Part shown: positions 63,401-64,000 of the stretch, piece by piece
Layout: the number at the start of each line of letters is the position of its first letter
Numbering within the stretch: the stretch's first letter is position 1
Origin: Gari tellinella
Lineage: Eukaryota; Mollusca; Bivalvia; Cardiida; Psammobiidae
NCBI GenBank assembly: GCA_922989275.2
Contig: OV277872.1
Location: 26,180,119 to 26,244,118, forward strand
Direction: 5' to 3'
DNA: 64,000 nucleotides
Program-made: the position numbers and the translations under genes
The notes under the pieces: generated by a model
What the model was told of the DNA's origin: nothing
The model's database searches: none
What the model saw: the letters and a program-made list of their open reading frames with translations, nothing else

Positions 63401-63870
63401 AGATTCCCTCAAATCGTGGGCATCGCAGCTATCGTGGCTGAGTGTAAATGCAGCATAAATAGTATCAAAATATTTGTTAATTAATAACCACTGCTATATC
63501 AGTTGCTTGAAATATTAAGTGATTTTAATAGTTTTAATATTAATGCTTCTAATATCAAGTGTAATTGAAGATGATTGTCTTTAAAAAATTACGTCTGCGA
63601 ATATTCAGATTCTTTAGTATTTCATATAATTGAAGAATTCTAATATTTCAAACAGCTATTATCCTCTACTTTCAAAGGCAATATTTTTCATTAAATATCG
63701 ATGGTTAAAGTGAGAAAATGTGTAACAAAGTAAAACGAGACTTAAATGGCGTTACCTGGTGCTGGGCCCGAACGACCAGACCATAAACAACTGAAAAAGG
63801 TCAGTACACATGCAAGCCCACCAAAGAATCCTCTCTTGTGAATTATTTTCAATTCAGTTGCACCAATCAT
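21159..63870 (-). CDS. Multidomain single-pass membrane receptor, SVEP1-like, 24 coding exons (whole gene span)
   Basis: Twenty-four exons on the minus strand join in one frame: 63870-63756, 61925-61799, 61090-60966, 60026-59844, 56372-56184, 55568-55314, 54494-54294, 51140-50949, 50679-50501, 46125-45825, 45156-44995, 44627-44466, 43579-43369, 42049-41880, 41067-40897, 39960-39730, 38142-37972, 37782-37579, 26163-25900, 25460-25278, 24488-24333, 23333-23301, 22008-21933, 21297-21159. The lengths sum to 4,200 bases (1,399 residues plus stop). Domains by residue: signal peptide 1-38, HYR 39-122, CCP 123-247, HYR 247-332, CCP 332-463, X1 463-623, GCC2_GCC3 623-731, pentraxin/LamG-like 731-915, EGF pair 915-992, TSP1 992-1049, CCP 1049-1117, X2 1117-1266, GCC2_GCC3 1266-1318, stalk, TM 1329-1354, tail. 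Most exons are phase 1-1, as expected for shuffled extracellular modules. SVEP1 family members share these modules but are secreted and carry a VWA domain, not seen here. An extracellular adhesion or recognition role is inferred. Confidence 0.85.
21933..22008 (-). CDS. Exon 23: transmembrane helix
   Basis: 76 bases, phase 1 in, 2 out, acceptor 'gatttcag', donor GTAAGC. The translation has about 20 hydrophobic residues ([10 protein letters not shown] then FVVILLIFA) followed by the basic stop-transfer sequence YRRYR. With the signal peptide this predicts a type I single-pass protein. The GxxxA/GxxxG-like small residues could support helix pairing. Confidence 0.9.
22100..23230. other. Intron 22, AT-rich with ATC/AAT microsatellite
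   Basis: Long AT-rich stretch with a degenerate (ATC)n/(AAT)n tract near 23,005-23,150. The longest minus-strand open frame (158 codons, 22522-22998) is low-complexity (I, F, N, S and K rich), has no homology I recognise and fits intron sequence. Confidence 0.6.
23301..23333 (-). CDS. Exon 22: 33-base stalk exon
   Basis: Thirty-three bases between an excellent acceptor (gtttgttttttgttgtag) and a GTAACT donor, phase 1-1. It codes [11 protein letters not shown], a short proline-containing stalk between the last GCC2_GCC3 repeat and the membrane helix. It could be skipped without frame change. Confidence 0.75.
24333..24488 (-). CDS. Exon 21: ephrin-receptor-like (GCC2_GCC3) repeat 3
   Basis: 156 bases, phase 1-1. 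It reads [33 protein letters not shown] and ends SGTRDCTG. C-x-x-G-x-Y...C-x-x-C-x-x-G-x-Y-Q...C-x-x-C fits GCC2_GCC3 closely. Reading through the donor adds about 12 residues and then a stop, which would make a secreted form; this is only a possibility. Confidence 0.93.
24895..25005. repeat. 'CTCTCTAGACA...' dispersed repeat, copy in intron 20
   Basis: 'gagtatgtcagagcctctctagacaa' (written here as a region near 24,905) and 'cttattgagaaca' match copies at about 440-490, 5640-5770, 59420-59550 and 60290-60390. About 110-130 bases, no inverted ends seen. Confidence 0.65.
25278..25460 (-). CDS. Exon 20: X2 module, second part
   Basis: 183 bases, phase 1-1, with a GTAAGT donor. It includes [19 protein letters not shown], probably helical, then [16 protein letters not shown], and ends [12 protein letters not shown] before a GCC2_GCC3 repeat. 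The placement mirrors the end of X1 (exon 10), supporting an ancient duplication of an X plus GCC2_GCC3 block. Confidence 0.85.
25900..26163 (-). CDS. Exon 19: X2 module, first part, with QQRRS site
   Basis: 264 bases, phase 1-1. Motifs are [15 protein letters not shown], then [14 protein letters not shown] and [13 protein letters not shown], ending LEISIQPDN. It repeats the X1 plan: strand, cysteine, helix ending LNS, cysteine cluster, dibasic site, strand. The donor is ambiguous. GTGTGT after 25900 and GTAACA after 25891 both keep phase, the second adding three residues. The acceptor AG lies at 26165-26164. Confidence 0.8.
26290..26350. repeat. Family A core, copy near exon 19
   Basis: 'agtttagatctttatcagac' then 'gccgagccaattgacgcctg' then 'atctttttt': a shortened palindrome core in intron 18, 130 bases above exon 19. 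A further worn one lies at about 26,765-26,830. Confidence 0.6.
27162..27325. mobile_element. 164-bp foldback element with 64-bp arms
   Basis: The left arm 27162-27225 and right arm 27262-27325 are reverse complements with only a few mismatches, joined by a 36-base loop. Both outer ends are TA, as in Tc1/mariner-type target duplications. Arm motifs: 'gcgtacttccggcattcatg' and 'catgcc..'-type mirror 'gtgaatgccggaagtacgc'. The transcript would form one long hairpin. Confidence 0.92.
28403..29071. mobile_element. 669-bp MITE packed with CGTCACGG motifs
   Basis: The terminal inverted repeats are about 30 bases ('ggttgaacgtccctaatga' at 28410, mirrored by 'tcattagggacattcaacc' near 29047-29065). 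Inside, CGTGACG/CGTCACG occurs about 14 times in both orientations between 28555 and 28995, often as 'accgtcacggg' or 'agccgtgacga', with a repeated 'accatacatgaaaaagccg'. No open frame. Confidence 0.85.
29508..29545. repeat. Half copy of family B palindrome
   Basis: 'acttaaagaaggttgaaagt' and 'aaagcagaatgcgcc' match the left arm of the 11606-11679 palindrome. The right arm is missing. Confidence 0.7.
29721..29935 (-). repeat. Minisatellite arm 1 (GACCCCCCGGTC)
   Basis: Degenerate units of about 30-33 bases, each with 'tgaccccccggtca' and 'ttcgac..tcga'. Its reverse complement is the same family as the array at 31630-31980, so the two arrays are inverted. Confidence 0.8.
30470..30655. repeat. 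ATTACATTAC-rich segment
   Basis: Repeated 'acattaca' and 'tgtaatg' on both strands, enough to fold locally. Lies between the two inverted minisatellites. No gene. Confidence 0.5.
31630..31980 (+). repeat. Minisatellite arm 2, 31-bp period
   Basis: About nine to ten units of 'ggtcattctacgacatcg' followed by 'aataatgaccggg'. The period is 31 bases between 31,751, 31,782, 31,845 (two units) and 31,876. Units at the ends are more worn. Confidence 0.88.
33421..33540. repeat. Array of CAGTCATTTCATGAAATGACTG palindromes, left part
   Basis: Four units about 30 bases apart, each a palindrome or near-palindrome: 'cagtcatttcat' plus 'gaaatgactg' and variants. The same unit occurs again at 34492-34513 on the far side of the MITE block. 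Confidence 0.85.
33541..33823. mobile_element. 283-bp MITE with 24-bp inverted ends
   Basis: 'atattgtgtgttaaaggga' at 33541 is mirrored by 'tccctttaacacacaatat' ending 33823, 24 bases perfectly inverted. The interior is non-coding. It is the first unit of a triplication. Confidence 0.88.
33561..34490 (+). repeat. Triplicated 334-335-bp block derived from the MITE
   Basis: 'gtaaaatcccata' starts units at 33561, 33896 and 34230. Units are more than 95 per cent alike by eye, so the triplication is recent. Unit 1 lacks about 16 bases ('ctaccagtctgtt') present in the other two. Unit 3 loses the right MITE end. Confidence 0.9.
34492..34513. repeat. Perfect 22-bp palindrome, right part of the interrupted array
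   Basis: 'cagtcatttca' followed by 'tgaaatgactg', identical to the unit at 33453. The MITE block sits between this and the left array. Confidence 0.85.
34590..35300 (-). repeat. Molluscan 'gggccataactt' dispersed repeat, three units
   Basis: Units near 34,593, 34,757 and 34,990 share 'gccataacttttgtcag', 'aaaccgcatgaacatct', 'tcatctgtgaaa' and 'gtagtgtaggaggagttg'. It ends with a run of 'acagacgga' and 'catatagagggg'. It is a widespread molluscan interspersed repeat. Confidence 0.75.
35785..36077 (+). mobile_element. 3' fragment of a Penelope-like retroelement between 60-bp inverted arms
   Basis: The interior frame (about 35850-36013, TGA at 36013-36015) reads [18 protein letters not shown], then [18 protein letters not shown] and ends LLVSRDYS. 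This is like the C-terminal end of GIY-YIG-containing retroelement proteins (V-K-E-A-I-x-I-R...L-N-x-x-x-G...L-P). The arms 35785-35844 and 36018-36077 are reverse complements at about 80 per cent. The right arm carries 'ccgatgaaggggatg' and 'ctccgaaaatt', close to a hammerhead ribozyme core but mutated. Confidence 0.6.
36112..36290 (+). mobile_element. Third SINE-like element, degraded tRNA head
   Basis: 'acgtggtccagtggt' fits an A box, with a worn B box ('gagttttatccc') about 40 bases later. It continues with 'cccagtccttcggaccaaac' and 'gtgctttacacgggtcatct'. Unlike the other two SINEs it lacks the 'gcttgcggaa' domain, so it is a different family. Confidence 0.6.
36480..36960. repeat. 'tgacctt(g/t)gacc' degenerate repeat
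   Basis: Repeated 'gtgaccttggtc', 'tgacctttgttgg' and 'catgaccaag' motifs with intervening 'atcacatgtagtta'. The same style of sequence occurs at about 58,500-59,110. No gene is seen. Confidence 0.55.
37579..37782 (-). CDS. Exon 18: CCP/sushi domain 5
   Basis: 204 bases, phase 1-1. It opens [15 protein letters not shown], the classic C-P-x-x-x-x-P-x-N-G-x-x-x-C CCP start, continues [12 protein letters not shown] and ends HLPKCTG. The intron below it (37578-26164) is 11.4 kb, the largest in the gene, and is full of repeats. Confidence 0.93.
37972..38142 (-). CDS. Exon 17: thrombospondin type 1 repeat
   Basis: 171 bases, phase 1-1. It starts [19 protein letters not shown], with the W-x-x-W-x-x-W tract used for C-mannosylation in the family and the C-x-x-x-C-G motif. 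RKRLC and later [11 protein letters not shown] complete the six cysteines, and the exon ends NAECPG. TSP1 modules bind glycans and matrix. The R-x-R strand between the tryptophans and cysteines is present. Confidence 0.95.
38219..39188 (+). pseudogene. Decayed Tc1-like transposon with transposase remnant (intron 16)
   Basis: The inverted ends 'gggataaagaaacgcagggt' at 38219 and 'ccctgcgtttctttatcc' ending 39188 bracket about 970 bases. Inside, the HTH part reads [18 protein letters not shown], then [10 protein letters not shown] and [11 protein letters not shown], the Tc1 T-I-x-R-L-I-R-R...R-S-G-R-x-R-x-T...R-x-L-T-A-x-E pattern. The C-terminus reads [16 protein letters not shown] and SRIIRAVE. 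The catalytic DDE core is missing and there are stops and a frame change, so it is dead. Its orientation is opposite to the host gene. Confidence 0.88.
39730..39960 (-). CDS. Exon 16: two EGF-like domains
   Basis: 231 bases, phase 1-1. Two EGF modules share one exon. The first runs from [13 protein letters not shown] through [14 protein letters not shown]. The second starts [16 protein letters not shown], continues with [11 protein letters not shown] and ends TYC. The second opens D-x-x-x-C-like with N and Y at calcium-binding EGF positions, so it may bind Ca2+. An intronic scrap of the same exon start lies at about 40.16-40.19 kb. Confidence 0.93.
40160..40192 (-). pseudogene. Partial copy of the EGF exon start inside intron 15
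   Basis: The plus strand reads 'cagttgtcgtggtctgataat', nearly the same as the exon 16 acceptor border at 39,949-39,970. On the minus strand this gives an AG acceptor followed by codons for DHDNC, then diverges to NREG. It is a short duplicated piece of the acceptor and first cysteine of the EGF exon, with no visible donor or remaining EGF cysteines. Confidence 0.6.
40897..41067 (-). CDS. Exon 15: laminin-G/pentraxin-like domain, part 3
   Basis: 171 bases, phase 1-1. It begins [18 protein letters not shown], the G-x-(I/V)-x-x-x-N-x-W motif that closes pentraxin and LamG folds, then [19 protein letters not shown]. The final SSCD is followed by the donor GTATGT. The acceptor (ttttggttgaaag) is acceptable but not strong. 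Confidence 0.85.
41880..42049 (-). CDS. Exon 14: laminin-G/pentraxin-like domain, part 2
   Basis: 170 bases, phase 2 in, 1 out. It includes [17 protein letters not shown] and [15 protein letters not shown]-x-x-W-H-x-V is the most conserved strand of LamG and pentraxin domains. It ends at the linker [11 protein letters not shown], leading into the G-G-G segment of exon 15. Confidence 0.88.
43369..43579 (-). CDS. Exon 13: laminin-G/pentraxin-like domain, part 1
   Basis: 211 bases, phase 1 in, 2 out. It reads [15 protein letters not shown], then [15 protein letters not shown] and [15 protein letters not shown]. Strand-rich sequence with an F-W-V-R motif fits the start of a concanavalin-like LamG or pentraxin fold. 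A pentraxin follows GCC2_GCC3 and EGF modules in SVEP1 too. Confidence 0.85.
43833..43954. mobile_element. 122-bp MITE with ACAAGGCGTTG ends (intron 12)
   Basis: 'acaaggcgttg' and 'gacgttcttg' on the left are mirrored by 'caagaacgtc' and 'caacgccttgt' on the right, about 33 bases of imperfect inverted repeat. Lies 0.25 kb above exon 13. Confidence 0.75.
44466..44627 (-). CDS. Exon 12: ephrin-receptor-like (GCC2_GCC3) repeat 2
   Basis: 162 bases, phase 1-1, the same length as exon 11, so the pair probably arose by exon duplication. Motifs are [15 protein letters not shown], then [18 protein letters not shown]. The acceptor tract (caccatcccatgacaaag) is poor in pyrimidines, so the exact start is less sure than the domain. 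Confidence 0.9.
44995..45156 (-). CDS. Exon 11: ephrin-receptor-like (GCC2_GCC3) repeat 1
   Basis: 162 bases, phase 1-1. It starts [18 protein letters not shown] and continues [18 protein letters not shown]. This is the C-P-x-G-x-(Y/F)...C-x-x-C-x-x-G-x-Y-x-x-x-x-x-Q-x-x-C-x-x-C pattern of GCC2_GCC3 repeats, which are small disulfide-rich modules in SVEP1 and ephrin receptors. Confidence 0.92.
45290..45660. repeat. (TCTA)n tetranucleotide microsatellite (intron 10)
   Basis: Nearly pure TCTA/TCCA repeats from about 45296 to 45500, decaying into 'gtctgtctgtc' tracts to about 45660. It starts 130 bases above exon 11 and is likely length-polymorphic. Confidence 0.97.
45825..46125 (-). CDS. Exon 10: X1 module, second part, with RSKR site
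   Basis: 301 bases, the longest exon; phase 0 in, 1 out. It starts [21 protein letters not shown] fits the furin consensus R-x-K/R-R, followed by a strand-like stretch ([10 protein letters not shown]). It ends [15 protein letters not shown] before the first GCC2_GCC3 repeat. The basic site has a counterpart at the same place in X2 (QQRRS), suggesting the module is cut by a proprotein convertase. That is inference. The intron above is 4.4 kb and holds three foldback elements and a SINE. Confidence 0.85.
46183..46331. mobile_element. 149-bp foldback element, 50 bases above exon 10
   Basis: 'aaatgaactgatttatcgg' and 'gacataaacgacag' are mirrored by 'tatgtcgttttttt' and 'gaaatcagttcattt'. The arms are about 58 bases at roughly 80-85 per cent, with a loop of about 30 bases. 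It sits just before the acceptor of the longest exon. Confidence 0.85.
48405..48617 (-). mobile_element. tRNA-derived SINE, copy 2 (intron 9)
   Basis: On the minus strand the head 'ctaggctcattggttatag' and the B box 'ggttcgaaacc' are followed by 'ttggcttgcggaaggtcgat' and 'cctgaaacagtgtatgaag'. The central domain matches the SINE at 12250-12510 closely while the heads differ, as in SINE families that share a central domain. Confidence 0.82.
48705..48850. mobile_element. 146-bp foldback element (intron 9)
   Basis: 'aacagtgttgagtcaatacc' and 'cagcagtaataat' are mirrored by 'attattactgtc' and 'gtactcaacattgtt'. The arms are about 57 bases with a loop of about 32. Confidence 0.85.
49884..50468. 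mobile_element. 585-bp long inverted-repeat element next to exon 9
   Basis: The ends 'caattctctgtaaccatt' and 'aatggttacagagaatt' are inverted, and inner segments also match in inverted order ('ttacaccatttgt' / 'acaaatggtgtaa', 'tatccggttaccatggcaac' / 'gttaccagggcaaccgga'). The right end lies only 33 bases below exon 9 (50501). Confidence 0.82.
50501..50679 (-). CDS. Exon 9: X1 module, first part
   Basis: 179 bases, phase 1 in, 0 out. Motifs include [13 protein letters not shown] and [15 protein letters not shown], ending ECVKDNVM. It matches no module I can name with confidence. It lies exactly where SVEP1-like proteins have a linker domain between CCP and GCC2_GCC3 repeats, and a similar module (X2) recurs later in this protein. 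A beta-strand, cysteine, helix, then C-x-x-(S/D)-x-x-C order is suggested by reading. Confidence 0.8.
50949..51140 (-). CDS. Exon 8: CCP/sushi domain 4
   Basis: 192 bases, phase 1-1. It begins [16 protein letters not shown], the C-x-x-x-x-x-P-x-N-G start of a CCP. It then reads [15 protein letters not shown] and ends [10 protein letters not shown]. It completes the CCP pair before the X1 module. Confidence 0.88.
51141..53380. other. Intron 7, lower part: no further exon seen
   Basis: AT-rich intron sequence with a common repeat fragment near 51,890-52,080. No additional CCP- or HYR-like segment with splice borders was found. Confidence 0.5.
53390..53990 (+). repeat. Degenerate tandem repeat, about 165-bp period (intron 7)
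   Basis: Units share 'tttatgat(a/g)aa', 'gttgctgagaaa' and 'aaacaaagtcaacag' motifs and start near 53,406, 53,567, 53,735 and 53,902. Open frames in it are non-coding by appearance. Confidence 0.65.
54294..54494 (-). CDS. Exon 7: CCP/sushi domain 3
   Basis: 201 bases, phase 1-1, with a strong GTAAGT donor. Visible motifs are [29 protein letters not shown] and [11 protein letters not shown]. Cysteine spacing and the final W-x-x-x-x-x-x-x-C fit CCP, but the first part is longer than usual and the domain is divergent. It follows HYR2, repeating the HYR-CCP order of the N-terminus. Confidence 0.85.
55314..55568 (-). CDS. Exon 6: HYR domain 2 in a single exon
   Basis: 255 bases, phase 1-1. The whole HYR domain is in one exon, unlike HYR1, which is split. 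It begins [11 protein letters not shown], has [13 protein letters not shown] in the centre, and ends [20 protein letters not shown] then C-x-F-x-V-x-V. The G-x-Y-x-x-x-Y-x-A-x-D-x-A-G-N pattern is a textbook HYR. Confidence 0.92.
55794..56127. repeat. Intronic direct duplication, 267 bases apart
   Basis: 'aatctgaataaggggagatc' through 'aaaattgcagac' occurs at 55794 and again at 56061, about 67 bases with one or two differences. Both lie between exons 5 and 6. Confidence 0.85.
56184..56372 (-). CDS. Exon 5: CCP/sushi domain 2
   Basis: 189 bases, phase 1-1. It starts [14 protein letters not shown], has [12 protein letters not shown] in the centre and closes [10 protein letters not shown]. This follows the CCP pattern (C-P start, N-G, C-x-x-x-C-x-x-G-Y, W, P-x-C). 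The intron above (59843-56373) holds a 908-bp inverted repeat copy, a pearl-like element and a hairpin, with no further exon seen. Confidence 0.9.
56440..56880 (+). mobile_element. Pearl/Helentron-like element, copy 2 (intron 4)
   Basis: About two core units plus the same tail ('gaagcgcttttgaacgcac', 'gcgctatataaatctggta') and a clean (ATA)n run at about 56,860-56,880. It is shorter than the copy at 19440-20225, so unit number varies between copies. Confidence 0.8.
56945..57852 (-). repeat. 908-bp dispersed element, inverse copy (intron 4)
   Basis: Reverse complement of 9886-10814, about 90 per cent alike by eye along its full length, with matching ends 'ggtaggtaca' and 'gacatcctt'. Confidence 0.88.
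58043..58157. repeat. 115-bp hairpin with 'catacctccatgaat' arms (intron 4)
   Basis: 'aaggaataattcgaatatt' and 'attcatggaggtatgaaaaa' are mirrored by 'tttttcatacctccatgaat' and 'aatattcagaattattcctt'. The arms are about 48 bases with a short central loop (about 'catacagtggaccagg'). Confidence 0.88.
58500..59560. repeat. Degenerate 'gtgacattgac' repeats and a 'tctctagaca' repeat copy
   Basis: Repeated 'catagtgacat' and 'accttgaaaacc' phrases fill 58,500-59,110. A copy of the 'tctctagacaac' repeat, including 'ttactttcacgcctag', lies at 59,420-59,550. No coding signal in intron 4 here. Confidence 0.55.
59844..60026 (-). CDS. Exon 4: CCP/sushi domain 1
   Basis: 183 bases, phase 1-1. The translation [14 protein letters not shown] begins a CCP (sushi, complement control protein) module. 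It continues with [11 protein letters not shown], a C-x-x-x-C-x-x-G-F/Y core, and ends WTAAQPTC, the conserved W-x-x-x-x-P-x-C close. Six cysteines are present, two more than a minimal sushi. Confidence 0.88.
60729..60749 (-). CDS. Possible 21-base microexon between HYR1 and CCP1
   Basis: A 21-base segment lies between an AG acceptor and a perfect GTAAGT donor. It is phase 1-1, so it could be included or skipped without shifting frame. It would insert ECILKPN and put an extra, unpaired cysteine in the HYR-CCP linker. The reading frame and donor are good, but the added odd cysteine and weak pyrimidine tract argue against routine use. It may be chance. Confidence 0.25.
60966..61090 (-). CDS. 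Exon 3: second half of HYR domain 1
   Basis: Phase 2 in, 1 out. It completes the HYR domain with [20 protein letters not shown], then CRKTIQVT. The family pattern G-x-T-x-V-x-x-x-A-x-D-x-x-G-N-x-x-x-C is complete. It can join exon 4 directly (VTVTRC), the usual short HYR-CCP linker, or a possible 21-base exon could lie between. Confidence 0.88.
61799..61925 (-). CDS. Exon 2: first half of HYR domain 1
   Basis: Acceptor 'ttacaacag' and donor 'gtattt'; phase 1 in, 2 out. The translation starts DKTPPTLNC and later reads [15 protein letters not shown]. These are HYR (hyalin repeat) hallmarks: a D-x-x-P-P-x-x-x-C start and a V-x-W-x-x-P-x-A-x-D centre. HYR domains have an immunoglobulin-like fold and usually sit next to CCP domains in cell-adhesion proteins. 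Confidence 0.85.
62476..63457. mobile_element. 982-bp inverted-repeat element rich in CACGAT (intron 1)
   Basis: 'tatgctgcgtttacactcag' with 'ccacgatagctacgatg' at 62476 is mirrored by 'catcgcagctatcgtgg' with 'ctgagtgtaaatgcagcata' ending 63457. The arms are about 37 bases. The outer parts contain many short variants of 'cacgat', 'tacgctc' and 'gttctgttaag'. The middle (about 62,950-63,115) holds a nested MITE end 'agggagggagcac'. Open frames inside are by-products of the repeats. Confidence 0.87.
63756..63870 (-). CDS. Exon 1: start codon and signal peptide
   Basis: ATG at 63870 opens 38 codons plus one base and ends at a GT donor (63755-63754). The translation has a basic start (LKIIHKRG), a hydrophobic core ([13 protein letters not shown]) and a small-residue end (SGPAP), typical of a cleavable signal peptide. 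The single leftover G joins the AT of exon 2 to make Asp, so the HYR domain begins right after the signal. No in-frame stop is seen just upstream, so a longer N-terminus is possible. Only 130 bases of upstream sequence are in the window, and no promoter can be called. Confidence 0.75.
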
Positions 63871-64000
63871 TCCTGAAGGTATAATATCTACATTTAGAAG
63901 ATTTGAATGATGTAAGAAATAATGATTGGTTGGAATAATGGTTATATAAATTGATAAATGGATTGATAAACTGAATTTAGGTATATTAATTTTGATAATA

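Noticed and set aside
63198..63484. Two overlapping plus-strand frames of 62-86 codons
   Set aside because: They lie inside the CACGAT inverted-repeat element and reflect its repeats.

Overview
This window is animal nuclear DNA. It is AT-rich, has no long open reading frames, and is packed with short dispersed repeats. One large gene is split into about two dozen exons of 33-301 bases with clean GT-AG borders. The repeat content points to a bivalve mollusc: tRNA-derived SINEs with a shared central domain, pearl/Helentron-like elements with internal tandem repeats and an (ATA)n tail, foldback MITEs, and the common molluscan 'gggccataactt...' repeat. I cannot name the species from sequence alone.

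The main gene is on the minus strand and runs from about 63.9 kb down to about 21.0 kb. I rebuilt 24 coding exons by hand. Their splice phases agree at every junction and the lengths sum to 4,200 bases, giving a 1,399-residue type I membrane protein. The order is: signal peptide, HYR, CCP, CCP, HYR, CCP, CCP, an unnamed cysteine-containing module (X1), two ephrin-receptor-like (GCC2_GCC3) repeats, a laminin-G/pentraxin-like domain over three exons, two EGF domains, TSP1, CCP, a second unnamed module (X2), one GCC2_GCC3 repeat, a short stalk, a transmembrane helix and a 45-residue tail. The parts resemble SVEP1 and its relatives, but I see no von Willebrand A domain and the protein is membrane-anchored. 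It looks like a cell-surface adhesion, complement-control-like or immune-recognition receptor. The stop codon is followed by an AATAAA. A cryptic donor in the last exon matches, in phase, a tyrosine-rich exon 4.3 kb downstream, so alternative cytoplasmic tails are possible.

The rest is introns and flanking DNA. From 0 to 21 kb there is a truncated unknown ORF at the left edge, one or two orphan exon-like segments (4.0-4.4 kb), a decayed mariner transposase (7.7-8.5 kb), many palindromic or foldback MITEs, a SINE at 12.3 kb and a pearl-like element at 19.4-20.2 kb. The 11.4-kb intron between exons 18 and 19 (26-37.6 kb) holds a 164-bp near-perfect hairpin, a MITE filled with CGTCACGG motifs, two inverted 31-bp minisatellites, a MITE triplicated inside a palindromic array, and a Penelope-like 3' fragment between hammerhead-like inverted arms. 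A decayed Tc1-like transposase with inverted ends lies between the EGF and TSP1 exons. A (TCTA)n microsatellite and several foldback elements lie in the upstream introns. A 985-bp inverted-repeat element sits in intron 1.

Exon borders were found by reading, not by software, so single borders may be off by a few bases. Family names rest on motif recognition without database searches.
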